Shown here: positions 8,122-17,232 of the stretch, piece by piece | Layout: each line of letters begins with the position of its first letter | Numbering within the stretch: position 1 is the first letter of the stretch | Assembly (NCBI RefSeq): GCF_947241125.1 | Contig: NZ_OX365700.1 | Coordinates: 3,070,001 to 3,134,000, forward strand | Source: Nitrospira tepida | GTDB lineage: Bacteria > Nitrospirota > Nitrospiria > Nitrospirales > Nitrospiraceae | DNA length: 64,000 bases | Direction: 5' to 3' | Position numbers and translations under genes: made by a program | Notes under the pieces: model-generated | The model's input: the letters and a program-made list of their open reading frames with translations, nothing else | Database searches by the model: none | What the model was told of the DNA's origin: nothing

Positions 8122-10444
8122 GCGGGGCTTCGTGATAGTACATCTGTTGCATGTAATAAGGAGTGTCCTGGACCTCCACGCCATTTAAGACAATCGCCAA
8201 TGGATTCTGCTCTCCAATTGTCTTGAGCGCCTTCTGCACCGCGTCTCGACCGGTAGTTCCCGCTCGAATGACTAAGGTCACGAGATCAGCCATACTGGCG
8301 AGCACATTCATATCTGCCAACGGCAAAATCGGTGGTGCATCAACGATGATGTATTCAAATTGTGACCTCAGGTTGGTCAGAAGATCCGCTAGTTGCTGCA
8401 TTTTTGATAAGGCTGGAGGGCCATCGCCAACTGCACCTGATGGAAGAATCCAAAATCCGAGCCCCTCCTGAAATTTGAGGCACTCCTCCAGCGTACTTTC
8501 GCCATGTAGTAGCTCAACGAGCCCCGGCCGCGATTCCGTCCCGACATAGACATGTTGCATGGGCCGTTTAAGGTCACAGTCAACAAGGACCGTCTTCTTA
8601 TCAAGATCACGTGCAAGAATATAGGCCAAGTTGAGAGACGTACATGATTTCCCTTCTCCCATGAGCGCACTGGTCACCACAATGACGGTCGTTTTCCTCT
8701 CTCCGACCATAAGCTCTAAGCGAGTAGCCGCTACTCGGAACTGCTCTGCGACAAGAGATCTGGGACGCCACATCGTAACCAACTCGAGGCCTGGGGAATT
8801 TCTGCTTGCGGCCAATGGATCTCCTTTTATTTTCCCATTCTTAATCTCTCCCTCAAGTTTATATTGAGTCAATAGTGGCCTAGCTCCGCTCTGATGCAAG
8901 AGAGGTTGATTCTTACGCTGACGAAGCACCCCCCCCACCTGTTGAACGGTTCCGCCCAAAGCGCTCTCATAGGTGGGAATCGAAACAAGAACCGGCAATC
9001 CCAATACCAACTCCACTTCGTCAGCCGAGGAAAATCCTCTTCTCAACAACTCGAGACCAATCGCACCACCTATCCCCAGAGCGCATCCGATCCCAATCCC
9101 TCCTAGCATGATCATAAAAATGTTGGGCTTTTCGGGAAGGACAGGAAGGTTAGCAGGATCAATAACAGTAAACTGAGTGCCCTTATGTCGTTTTTCCAGA
9201 TTGCCCGCAATTCCAGCATGCAACTGCTTTTCCAATAGCGCCTGATAATTCTTCTGCAAATTCTCATAGTCTCGCTCCAGCGCCATTAACTTCTGCTTAT
9301 GAATTGGGGCTCGATCAAGTCTCACCTGATAACGCTGAATCTCCGCTGCGATGCGCGATTCCCTGGTCTTCGCCATTTCGATTTGTTGAAGCAATTCATC
9401 CCGTTGCCGTAACAAGTCGGCATGATGTTGGTCCAAAATCCTGCCCTTGCCTTTTTTCCTGCCGACCGATTCCGGTTTCCCATCATCTCCTTCGGGAAGT
9501 TGCCCGACATATTCTTCGGTCGTCATAGACTTCAACTTTCTAATTTCCTCTTTTATCTGAACAATATCTGGATATGTCTCCTTATAGACGGCAGTCAGCC
9601 CTACAAGGCTTCTCTCTAGTTCCTTGATACGGGCCAAGCGGAGATCGCGAATCCGCCTCGGACCAGCCTCATCACCATCCTGCTCCTCATAATCTCGGAT
9701 GCTCTTTTCCAAGGAGGCCAGCCGGAGCGTAAAACTTTTGACCATTTCACGCTGCGAAACTTGTTCAGCCTCAAGTCTGTCCACGGCACGGAGGTTGCTC
9801 TCAAGTTGTTCGGGCAATTCGCCTAAATTGGCCTTTTTGAATTCCGCTATGGCCTTTTCTCTGGCTTCAAGTTGTATCTTGAGTGCATCGAGTTCTTGCT
9901 GCAGGAATTCGGTGGAAGTTTCCGCGATCTCCTCCTTCGTGCGCGAATTTTCCTCAATAAACAGTTCGGCCAACCGAGCCGTCACATCTCTGGCGATCTT
10001 CGGATTTTCGTCAGCAAAGGAGAGATTCAAAAATGACCGATCTTTGGACAGTTCGATTTTGATCAGCCCTCTCATACCCTTCACGACACCGTCTTCAGCC
10101 ATCGGTGTCGTGAGATTCTTATCATATCCATAAAGGTGAAGCTCATGCGCAACTTGGGCTAGAAACTTACGACTGAGTAGAATTTGACGCATGGCCGTTA
10201 CACGCTCGTGGAGGGCAGCCAGCTTATCTGCGGATGGACCATCAGTAGCTGAATCCACTCCCCGGACATGCAGCACTTTCGGCTCTTCTACCAGCATCAG
10301 AGTAGTGGAGCGATAACTTTTGGGGAGATACAAGCAAAGCAACCATGCGATGCCTGTACACATGATCACCGAGCCGACTATCAGCCATTTATGACTGGCG
10401 AGCGCCCTTATGTAATCTTGAGGAGTCAGCAAGCGGGCATTCAT
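8105..10444 (-). CDS. Fused polysaccharide co-polymerase and tyrosine autokinase (Wzc/BY-kinase type)
   Basis: A 779-residue inner-membrane protein. A membrane segment lies at about 22-40, followed by a Wzz domain, then long coiled coil (about 170-420), a proline motif LPVLPEKPN and a second membrane segment at about 443-463. The C-terminal kinase domain has Walker A in SALMGEGKS (592-600), Walker A' in VLVDCDLKRP (619-628) and Walker B in YIIVDAPP. The tail carries the tyrosine cluster TPYYMQQMYYHE that is autophosphorylated in this family. It controls chain length and export together with the outer-membrane proteins. Stop and start overlap with both neighbours. Many XrtA-type loci split these two domains; here they are one chain. 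Confidence 0.93.
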   Translation of the reverse strand: MNARLLTPQDYIRALASHKWLIVGSVIMCTGIAWLLCLYLPKSYRSTTLMLVEEPKVLHVRGVDSATDGPSADKLAALHERVTAMRQILLSRKFLAQVAHELHLYGYDKNLTTPMAEDGVVKGMRGLIKIELSKDRSFLNLSFADENPKIARDVTARLAELFIEENSRTKEEIAETSTEFLQQELDALKIQLEAREKAIAEFKKANLGELPEQLESNLRAVDRLEAEQVSQREMVKSFTLRLASLEKSIRDYEEQDGDEAGPRRIRDLRLARIKELERSLVGLTAVYKETYPDIVQIKEEIRKLKSMTTEEYVGQLPEGDDGKPESVGRKKGKGRILDQHHADLLRQRDELLQQIEMAKTRESRIAAEIQRYQVRLDRAPIHKQKLMALERDYENLQKNYQALLEKQLHAGIAGNLEKRHKGTQFTVIDPANLPVLPEKPNIFMIMLGGIGIGCALGIGGAIGLELLRRGFSSADEVELVLGLPVLVSIPTYESALGGTVQQVGGVLRQRKNQPLLHQSGARPLLTQYKLEGEIKNGKIKGDPLAASRNSPGLELVTMWRPRSLVAEQFRVAATRLELMVGERKTTVIVVTSALMGEGKSCTSLNLAYILARDLDKKTVLVDCDLKRPMQHVYVGTESRPGLVELLHGESTLEECLKFQEGLGFWILPSGAVGDGPPALSKMQQLADLLTNLRSQFEYIIVDAPPILPLADMNVLASMADLVTLVIRAGTTGRDAVQKALKTIGEQNPLAIVLNGVEVQDTPYYMQQMYYHEAPHEQLK

Positions 10445-12015
10445 TTTTCTCCTCCGCTGCTTCCTCCGGGAGACGATTGAGAGCCATCTCGCTGGGATCC
10501 GCCAGAACTACCGGATCCCACATCCTGAAAAGCCCCGCTTCTGAAAAAACCTCTCGCAGGAGTAAAGGCATAGGAAAGCGAAACCATCACCATATGCTTG
10601 GAGAATGCGAACAATCCTTGCTCCGAAATAACCACGGGACTTTTATCTGCAAATTCAAGCCAGGTGTGCGTAAGAGCCGCTCTAAAGGATGGAGTAATTA
10701 AGTAGTTGAGCGAGGCCGTTGTTCCGTATGTATCGAACGCAAAGGTGGTCGCCTGTTGAGTTCCAACGCTTCTGGCAAAGTTGAGTCCCACTTGTAAGGT
10801 CATTCTGTCCATGACTCCGACTTGAGCCTGGGCGCCCGCCACATGACTGTGCATAGGACCAGCTTGCGCGACAAAGCTTGGGAAGACGGCATAGTTGTAA
10901 CTCAACGAAATTGCGTATTGGCCAGGCCTAAATGATCCCCCTTGTCCGACGTTCCAAGGCACCGGAGGCAAGCCACCGAACAATCCGCTACCAAACGATG
11001 CCCCATAAGGGCCAATGTCGCGGAGGGTGGAAGAGAAGGAACTCCATGTGATCAGCGCAGTGGCCGTCGGACCAATGGTGGCTTTGGTCGTGATAGGACG
11101 GCCGCTACTCACATCGGTAAAACCAGGAATGAGCTGAGCACCGCCACCGACGCTGCTCGTGAGCTGTCTGGTCCAGGTCCGAGACCAGGTGAGACTTGCT
11201 GTGTGAAGGTCAAAATCATCAAGCGGTGGTTGCTGGAAGATGGAGTACGAATAGTTTGTGGTCAGAGAATCCCTTGGAGAGAGCCGCGTATTGATCCCAA
11301 CCTGTCCCATGTGAGTGGTGGTATTGAACAATTGATTCTGGACATCAGGACTGGATACACCGAATTGACCGCCGAAGCTGATCTGCGAATACGAATAGCT
11401 CATCTGAAGGTCGGTTCGAGGAGTCAGGGCATAGGCCGTGTTTGCCGTCCCAGTATATGACGTGATTCTCACTCGATTGGTGACAAGTCCGCTGTCGAAC
11501 GGACCTAAGGTTCCCACGGTTCCGGTTGTACCGAACCCTACCCCTGCAAAACCGACTCCTCCACCTCCGAAAGCAGAGGCGCTCGGTGTGAATTGGTAGC
11601 TTCCGTACACATTCAAGGCTTTCACTCTTGGAGACATCCGCTTTCCCAACTGGAGAAAATCCATCATGGCCGATGCATTAAACCCGGCATAATCGAGTTG
11701 CGAATTGTTTACATACTTCGCAAAGACTCCGGCCAACGTTAAGGATCCGTTAAAGGATCTTCCGGTATGGGCCAACAAGAGCTGAGGATTCGCCAGGGTC
11801 ACGAAATCGTCCAATTTCAAACCAGGGGCAAGCGCTTCCTTGGGCGCGTACCACACATTTGAATCGTAGGTTTCGGTGATTGAAATCAGAGGAATCAGAC
11901 GTGTCTCCGCAGACACGCTTGCTACCTCGATCATTGTCGCCAAGGCCACCGAGCACTGAATGACGATTATCCACCCGGCCCTCCTCCAGGCTGGCCTACG
12001 GAACCACAATGACAT
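10441..12015 (-). CDS. Outer-membrane beta-barrel protein of the exopolysaccharide locus
   Basis: About 524 residues from the ATG at 12015, where MSLWFRRPAWRRAGW leads into a hydrophobic signal sequence ending near ASVSAETR. An upstream ATG at 12204 would run deep into the preceding gene and is unlikely. After the signal the protein is rich in alternating aromatic and polar strands typical of a barrel (for example TETYDSNVWYAP, TASLTWSRTW, ALTHTWLEFAD), with a Ser/Gly-rich C-terminal tail. Proteins of this kind accompany Wza/Wzc-like genes and are thought to help secrete the glycan. It overlaps both neighbouring genes by a few bases to 20 bases, so the whole set is translated in step. Confidence 0.8.
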   Translation of the reverse strand: MSLWFRRPAWRRAGWIIVIQCSVALATMIEVASVSAETRLIPLISITETYDSNVWYAPKEALAPGLKLDDFVTLANPQLLLAHTGRSFNGSLTLAGVFAKYVNNSQLDYAGFNASAMMDFLQLGKRMSPRVKALNVYGSYQFTPSASAFGGGGVGFAGVGFGTTGTVGTLGPFDSGLVTNRVRITSYTGTANTAYALTPRTDLQMSYSYSQISFGGQFGVSSPDVQNQLFNTTTHMGQVGINTRLSPRDSLTTNYSYSIFQQPPLDDFDLHTASLTWSRTWTRQLTSSVGGGAQLIPGFTDVSSGRPITTKATIGPTATALITWSSFSSTLRDIGPYGASFGSGLFGGLPPVPWNVGQGGSFRPGQYAISLSYNYAVFPSFVAQAGPMHSHVAGAQAQVGVMDRMTLQVGLNFARSVGTQQATTFAFDTYGTTASLNYLITPSFRAALTHTWLEFADKSPVVISEQGLFAFSKHMVMVSLSYAFTPARGFFRSGAFQDVGSGSSGGSQRDGSQSSPGGSSGGEK

Positions 12016-12661
12016 CACCAGCCTTGAGTATGAAGTTCGCCTCCAAGTTTTTCCCGAGCACGATATCCTCATATGGAACAGGAAATTGAATCTGCTTCGG
12101 CTCTCCATGACCATTGGTGACCATCCGGAGCACATGCATCTTGTTTCTCGATGCAAATGTGGTAAATCCTCCGGCATAGGAGATACCCTGCAGGACGGTG
12201 GCAAAAGACTTCAGGGTGTATTTTCCCGGCTTAGATACTTCTCCAAGCACATAGATATAGTAGCTATTGATTTCCTTCACTTGAACGGAAACTGTTGGGC
12301 TCGCTATATATTCGGCAAGACCGTCTGCAATGCGTTTTGATAGCGCTTGTGCGGTCATTCCTGCCGCTTGGACATCTCCAATCAACGGCAACGAAATTTT
12401 CCCATCGGGCCGGACAATAACTTCCTTGGATAACTCCTGATTGCGCCACACATTCACGATCAGGACGTCTTCAGGTCCAATGAGGAATTCTGTTGGGGTA
12501 GCCCCTTTCACCGGGTACTCAACCTGGGTCCCCGAGCACCCACTGAGCACAAGCATCCATACCAGCAGACTCACCTGGGCAATACACCACCGGTCTCTCC
12601 CATCGAGCCTGGATGACGCTCGAAAACCACCACATAGGCGCATCATAGCTACGACTCGCAT
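11996..12661 (-). CDS. Polysaccharide export lipoprotein (Wza-like), copy 1
   Basis: A 221-residue protein starting at the ATG at 12661, with AAGGAG and AAGGTG just upstream. The long N-terminus ends in VWMLVLSGC, a lipobox with Cys42 as the lipidated residue. The mature part has the polysaccharide export (PES) motif FLIGPEDVLIVNVWRNQEL and RPDGKISLPLIGDV, followed by a single SLBB domain (YYIYVLGEVSKPGKY). It should form part of the outer-membrane export channel. Escherichia coli Wza is about 380 residues with several ring domains and a C-terminal helix; this is much shorter. It is about 45-50% identical by eye to the adjacent second copy. Confidence 0.87.
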   Translation of the reverse strand: MRVVAMMRLCGGFRASSRLDGRDRWCIAQVSLLVWMLVLSGCSGTQVEYPVKGATPTEFLIGPEDVLIVNVWRNQELSKEVIVRPDGKISLPLIGDVQAAGMTAQALSKRIADGLAEYIASPTVSVQVKEINSYYIYVLGEVSKPGKYTLKSFATVLQGISYAGGFTTFASRNKMHVLRMVTNGHGEPKQIQFPVPYEDIVLGKNLEANFILKAGDVIVVP

Positions 12662-12719
12662 CACCTTATTTCTTGCTCCTTGACGATTGCTGGCACAGGA
12701 TCTCAACAAAAACAGTGGA

Positions 12720-13400
12720 TCAGCGGCTTGGGAGCACGACCATGGTTTCCGAAGGCACGACAATCAAATCACCAGGCCTTAGCTCGATATTCTGATTCGA
12801 CCCGTCGCGAATCACCATATCATCGTAGCTGGCCTTTATTTTAGTAAGCGCTTCGGTATCCTTACCGTATCTGAAGACTACAATTTTATTGCGAGCCGCT
12901 ACCTGTGTGAATCCACCGGCAACGGTAATTGCTTGCAACAGAGTCAATTTACTCGTCAGGGGATATTTTCCCGGTTTATTCACTTCGCCCAGGACATAGA
13001 TTTGATAACTCTTAACTTCCTTTACCAATATCGATACGGTGGGATTCTCCATGTAGGCCTTGAGCCGGGACGAGATTTCATCGGTTAGCTGGGAAGGAGT
13101 CTTCCCCACAGCCGAAACATCGCCGACGAGAGGTAATGATATTCTGCCGTCAGGCCTCACTTGGACTTGTTTCGACAGATCATTGTTCTTCCACACGGCG
13201 ATTTCCAAAACATCTTCAGGTCCCAAGATATAGTCAGGGGTCACAATCAATTGTGAATTCTCGGCCGTAGCATTCACATGCCGCGTTTTAGCATCTGCTT
13301 GGCTTGTTGAAGCCGCTGCGGTTCCTCCGGTTTCAGAATGCGCCACTCCGCAGAATGCGGCAAGGGATAAGAAAATCAAACCGCTTGTCAAAAGCCTCAT
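12720..13400 (-). CDS. Polysaccharide export protein (Wza-like), copy 2, without lipobox
   Basis: A 226-residue protein from the ATG at 13400, where MRLLTSGLIFLSLAAFCGV forms a standard signal peptide with likely cleavage after AHS. No cysteine follows at a lipobox position, unlike the downstream paralogue. It shares the PES motif YILGPEDVLEIAVWKNNDL, RPDGRISLPLVGDV and one SLBB domain with YQIYVLGEVNKPGKYPL. An upstream ATG at 13550 would add 50 unlikely residues. It is the first gene of the export set. The pair may form a hetero-oligomeric channel, or one copy may serve a periplasmic role; this is inference. Confidence 0.86.
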   Translation of the reverse strand: MRLLTSGLIFLSLAAFCGVAHSETGGTAAASTSQADAKTRHVNATAENSQLIVTPDYILGPEDVLEIAVWKNNDLSKQVQVRPDGRISLPLVGDVSAVGKTPSQLTDEISSRLKAYMENPTVSILVKEVKSYQIYVLGEVNKPGKYPLTSKLTLLQAITVAGGFTQVAARNKIVVFRYGKDTEALTKIKASYDDMVIRDGSNQNIELRPGDLIVVPSETMVVLPSR

Positions 13401-13589
13401 TGCATCCCCCACGTCATGCCTTCCTACTAATTTTCTGCCCATCTTTCGATTGCAGGAAAGCATTCCTTCACAGATGATCTGCTCAGTCCTTAAGCCTAAA
13501 ACCATGACCAGTGAAGCGCCCTTGTTCGTAAAGCCATCCGGACTCACCAAGACCGTAAATTTTCTTCAGCACGTGAACCTTACGATCGA

Positions 13590-13976
13590 TCAAAAAATAA
13601 ATTTCAGCCCCACGAAGAAAGCCCCATTGCCGGTTGACTTACTAAAAGGCATCCGTCGCGTCCAACGCACTTCTGCCAGCGTGGGTGTTTCTGCCTGAGT
13701 AATAGGAGTAGGCACATATACTTTGAGGACCTGGTCCAGGAGAGGTTCTCGATCCATGAGAACGAGCATGCCCCCGGAGCTGATATTCAGTGAGAGGGCC
13801 TTCCCCTGAAGCACCAGACCTTCATGAGAAACGTTGAGGGGCGCCGTGATCTCATAAGAAATGGGCCTCAGAAGGGCGACTCGCTCGCTGTGGTCTCTAT
13901 TGTTATCCTGTATTGTCCAATCCCAATCACCAGCAGCCACGCCTATAACTCCCTCTAATTTCTCTTGGTTCCCCAA
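13590..13976 (-). CDS. PilZ-domain protein (probable c-di-GMP receptor)
   Basis: A 128-residue soluble protein with a TTG start as read here; the true start is uncertain because no ATG fits. It has the PilZ pattern: an Arg-rich first motif in ERVALLRPISYE, the second motif ALSLNISSGGMLV (equivalent to DxSxxG, with Asn in the Asp position), and a closing strand GAFFVGLKF. PilZ domains bind cyclic di-GMP and often control exopolysaccharide output. Being the first minus-strand gene before the Wza-like pair, it is well placed to couple c-di-GMP to secretion. The Asn substitution could weaken ligand binding. Confidence 0.72.
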   Translation of the reverse strand: MGNQEKLEGVIGVAAGDWDWTIQDNNRDHSERVALLRPISYEITAPLNVSHEGLVLQGKALSLNISSGGMLVLMDREPLLDQVLKVYVPTPITQAETPTLAEVRWTRRMPFSKSTGNGAFFVGLKFIF

Positions 13977-14385
13977 ATGAATAAACTCTAAACTCTACTA
14001 AATGGCTAAAAACTTGATTAATGTGCAAGAAGCGTGCGACAAATAACATCGAACGACAAGGCGACGCGATTGAAGCTTTATGAATACGGTTTGTGGAAAC
14101 GCCTTTCAAGTTATTGAATATAAAAAGTAAATTCGCACAATACCACAGATCGGTTAATGATCTGTGGTTTCTAGGTAGTGTGAGTCAAGCGGCAACAAAC
14201 ATTGGAGACACTATGATCTGGGGCAATCCTGCACAATAACCTATATGTATACCGTTCTATACGAAAGTAGCAAGTTGACTACCTCGAAAGTGTTAGATAC
14301 TATTTCCATTGGCACTGCAGATGCTTGATGTTCGGCATAGAGTCGAACTTACCCATTTCAACAACGAATGTAAACAAATATCCCC
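13977..14385. other. Divergent intergenic region between the exopolysaccharide genes and a LuxR-type regulator
   Basis: This stretch of 409 bases is A+T rich and holds no credible gene in either direction. It must contain the promoters for the minus-strand polysaccharide genes and the plus-strand regulator. The only strong structure is a perfect 10-bp inverted repeat (listed separately). Several A+T blocks such as TTGAATATAAAAAGTAAATT could act as promoter elements, but I cannot assign start sites. Confidence 0.7.
14142..14168. promoter_or_regulatory. Perfect 10-bp inverted repeat, candidate operator
   Basis: ACCACAGATC and GATCTGTGGT flank the 7-base spacer GGTTAAT. There is no run of T residues after either arm, so a terminator is less likely than a binding site for a dimeric regulator. 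It lies about 220 bases before the LuxR-type gene and about 165 bases before the PilZ gene. The LuxR protein beside it is the natural candidate to bind it, which is inference. Confidence 0.5.
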
Positions 14386-15009
14386 ATGGCCCCTGAGGAT
14401 TATCCAGGCAACGCTACATCGCAGCCCCAGATTGATGCGATCACAGAACAGCGAGCCGGTCCCGGAATAATTGTATTGTCCTCATCAATGCAATTACTCC
14501 ACATGAACCGTCAAGCATCGGAGCTGTGCCGGAAGATTAACGAAGCAGAACATGGCAAACAGAACAGCAAGCAAGCACAAGGCGTCCTTCCTTCAGCGCT
14601 CACCGAGCTGTCTTCCGAGATCATTAAGGCACTGACGGTTCGCACCGAAGCCAAAGACTGGGAACAGTTTGAAGTGAAGCGTGTAGCCGGAAACTCCGAG
14701 CAACCAATTCTCCTCCGGGGTTTTGGGCTCCCGGATCGAGGCGGCATTACTAGCGCCCGCCTTGTTATCACGATGGAAGAAATTGGGCGCCGTCAACAAT
14801 TTAATACGGAGCAAGCCAAGGAACGGTTTCAATTAACCAACCGGGAGCACGCCGTAGTTGAGCATTTGGCAAAGGGCTGGACCAACAAAGAGATTGCCAA
14901 TGCCCTGAATATTACGGAGCAAACTGTTAAAGAACACATCAAACATATTATGCGCAAAACAAATTCCACCACCCGTACCGGTATCCTCGCCCAAGTTTTC
15001 CGCTCGTAA
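14386..15009 (+). CDS. LuxR-family transcriptional regulator
   Basis: A 207-residue protein. The C-terminal third (about 144-205) is a LuxR/GerE helix-turn-helix: FQLTNREHAVVEHLAKGWTN, then KEIANALNITEQTVKEHIKH, then IMRKTNSTTRTGI. The N-terminal part may be a divergent PAS-like sensor (GIIVLSSSMQLLHMNRQASEL resembles the opening of a PAS fold). No phosphorylatable receiver domain is present, so it is not a classical two-component regulator. It is transcribed away from the exopolysaccharide genes with a 409-base shared upstream region, and probably controls them. The ligand is unknown. Confidence 0.85.
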   Translation: MAPEDYPGNATSQPQIDAITEQRAGPGIIVLSSSMQLLHMNRQASELCRKINEAEHGKQNSKQAQGVLPSALTELSSEIIKALTVRTEAKDWEQFEVKRVAGNSEQPILLRGFGLPDRGGITSARLVITMEEIGRRQQFNTEQAKERFQLTNREHAVVEHLAKGWTNKEIANALNITEQTVKEHIKHIMRKTNSTTRTGILAQVFRS

Positions 15010-15156
15010 CTCGTTCCCCGTCTCCGATAAACCACACCTGTTGTTCAAACGCACCACCTTTATTGCTAATCCAGCGCCAGTTGTATTTATTGTCATTTAA
15101 TTTCAATGGCTTGTGAATGATCCACCATGGCCTGAACCTTGCTCACTTCTTCCCTC

Positions 15157-15681
15157 ATGATCCCGAATTCCAAATGGATGTGGATACAGTGCATCGTTTT
15201 AGCGTCGCTCGTAGGCGTCATTGCCGGCTGTCAGTCCGACCCAAGCTTCCTCCATCGATCAAGCTTTGCGGAGATGTGGAGAACCTATCAGGCATGCCGG
15301 TCGGCTGAAAGGCTAGATGAGCTTGTCGGGCATGCTCGGACGGTGGAAGAGATGATCCTTCACAGGGACCGCGGTGTACTAACTGGCGATCACGATTCAG
15401 TTTCACAGGGGACGTTGACGAAATTCATCCAGCCACTCAAAACCAGGCTGGCTGTCGATCCCCACGCTATGAATGCAGATTGCCTCCTCCACACCGGACA
15501 AATTGCCTATCGGCAAGGACACATTATCCTCGCGCAGGACATGTTTGGCCGAGTCTTAAGAGACCTTCAGAACTCTGAGTTGCGTTATTATGTCGACGCG
15601 GCACGATTCGGACTTCTTCGGATCGATCAGGATTTGCAGGCAACAGCAGACCAGTCGCGTCCCTCATCTTTTCCCAACTAA
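15157..15681 (+). CDS. Putative lipoprotein, unknown function
   Basis: About 174 residues from the ATG at 15157; an in-frame ATG at 15139 is an alternative. The start MIPNSKWMWIQCIVLASLVG leads to the lipobox VIAGC, so a lipoprotein is expected. The mature part is helical and may hold TPR-like helices near GQIAYRQGHIILAQDMFGRV. I do not recognise the family. It lies 148 bases after the LuxR gene and converges with glgA with a 36-base gap lacking an obvious terminator. Confidence 0.65.
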   Translation: MIPNSKWMWIQCIVLASLVGVIAGCQSDPSFLHRSSFAEMWRTYQACRSAERLDELVGHARTVEEMILHRDRGVLTGDHDSVSQGTLTKFIQPLKTRLAVDPHAMNADCLLHTGQIAYRQGHIILAQDMFGRVLRDLQNSELRYYVDAARFGLLRIDQDLQATADQSRPSSFPN

Positions 15682-15717
15682 CCCATTTACGGGCTGTCTC
15701 CCATTGCCCATTGTACG

Positions 15718-17193
15718 TTAGATAGCGCACAACTTCCTGTAAAGCTCCTCATACTGCCGAGCTGGTTCTTCCCATCCGACCTGCACTTTCATGCCCGATT
15801 CGATTAATCTCTTCCAGTCCGATTCTCTGTAAACCTGTAGGGCCTGACCCAACGCTCGAGCAAACGCATCAGGAGTCGGCTCGTCAAATACAAAACCCGT
15901 CGGGGTTTGAGAGTCGTCACCCGGATATCCGGCCACAGTATCAGCCAACCCTCCTGTTTTCCTGACGACCGGAACAGTTCCGTATCGTAAACTGCACAAT
16001 TGGGTCAACCCGCAAGGTTCATACCGAGAAGGAACCAAGGCGATATCGGCGCCGGCCTGGATACGATGAGCCAATTCCTCATTGAATCCAAGCCGGACAC
16101 GTACGCGGGTCGGACGCGCTTCCTCCAAGTTTCTTAGCCGTCGCTCCAAGAGAGGGTCGCCCGTCCCCAGCACGACCAACTGAAAATCAATGGACGGCAT
16201 GTCCTCTAGAGCATCGACAACGAGGTCGATCCCCTTTTGTTCCACAAGTCTCGATACGACTCCAATCAAGGGGTGGTCGCCAACCGGCAACTGCATCTCC
16301 TGTTGCAGCGCGGTCTTGCACAATCGCTTCCCTGAATGGTCCTGGGCGGAGTATCGGGACGGCAACCACGGATCACGTGACGGATCCCACAGATCGATAT
16401 CGATTCCGTTCGTGATCCCGAGAAGGCGATCGTGTCGTTCACGTAACACGCCATCCAACCCAAAACCCAGTTCCGGCAGTTGAATCTCTCGGGCATAGGT
16501 CGGGCTGACCGTGGTAAGCCAATCGGATGCCACGATGCCGCCCTTCAGCAGATTGACGGATCCAAAAAATTCCAGCCACGCCGGGCTGAACCACTTCGGA
16601 GGCAATCCTAGCTCCGCATATTCCGAGGCAGGGAAAATCCCCTGATAGCCAAGATTGTGAATGGTGAGAATATTCCGGATCTCCGTTAGCCCGGCCCGCT
16701 GCTTCCTGTCTGCACGCAGGTACAAGGGAACCAATGCCGCCTGCCAATCATGCGCATGAATAATATCCGGCACCCATCCGGAAGATTCCGCGGAGGCTCG
16801 CACCCATTCAACCGCGGCCCGGGAAAAAAAGGCGAAACGAGCGAGATTATCGGGATAGTCTCGATTGCCCTCCTGATACAACCCTCGGCGATTGAAGAAC
16901 CCGTCGTGACCAACCACCACATAATCGGGGCTGAGGACTCCGCCCGCCCGTTCTCGCCGAACCAGGAGACGCTCAATGGTCGCGGATTGGGTCTTGCCGA
17001 GAATGGGAATGTCGACCGTGCGGAGCGGCTCTTTCGAAACCGCATGGTCGTCCACCGAGGCATAGCCCGGGAGCATGATCTTGACATCGTGTCCCCGACG
17101 AGCCAGTTCGTTCGAAAGACCGGTGACCATGTCCCCTAACCCTCCGGTTTTGGCAAGGGGTACCGCCTCCGATGTCACCATAAGAATATTCAT
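15718..17193 (-). CDS. glgA: Glycogen/starch synthase (ADP-glucose type)
   Basis: A 491-residue GT5 glycosyltransferase. KTGGLGD (15-21) is the ADP-glucose binding signature at the N-terminus. The segment IIHAHDWQAALVP and the C-terminal PSRYEPCGLTQLCSLRYGTV with KTGGLADTV are also diagnostic. It extends alpha-1,4-glucan chains in the cytoplasm using ADP-glucose. No other glycogen gene is in the window. It begins 39 bases after a lipoprotein gene and ends a long minus-strand run of unrelated housekeeping genes. Confidence 0.96.
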   Translation of the reverse strand: MNILMVTSEAVPLAKTGGLGDMVTGLSNELARRGHDVKIMLPGYASVDDHAVSKEPLRTVDIPILGKTQSATIERLLVRRERAGGVLSPDYVVVGHDGFFNRRGLYQEGNRDYPDNLARFAFFSRAAVEWVRASAESSGWVPDIIHAHDWQAALVPLYLRADRKQRAGLTEIRNILTIHNLGYQGIFPASEYAELGLPPKWFSPAWLEFFGSVNLLKGGIVASDWLTTVSPTYAREIQLPELGFGLDGVLRERHDRLLGITNGIDIDLWDPSRDPWLPSRYSAQDHSGKRLCKTALQQEMQLPVGDHPLIGVVSRLVEQKGIDLVVDALEDMPSIDFQLVVLGTGDPLLERRLRNLEEARPTRVRVRLGFNEELAHRIQAGADIALVPSRYEPCGLTQLCSLRYGTVPVVRKTGGLADTVAGYPGDDSQTPTGFVFDEPTPDAFARALGQALQVYRESDWKRLIESGMKVQVGWEEPARQYEELYRKLCAI

Positions 17194-17232
17194 TGGGTTT
17201 GGGTCGGCCTGTCCGCCTGCAGAAATGGATGG

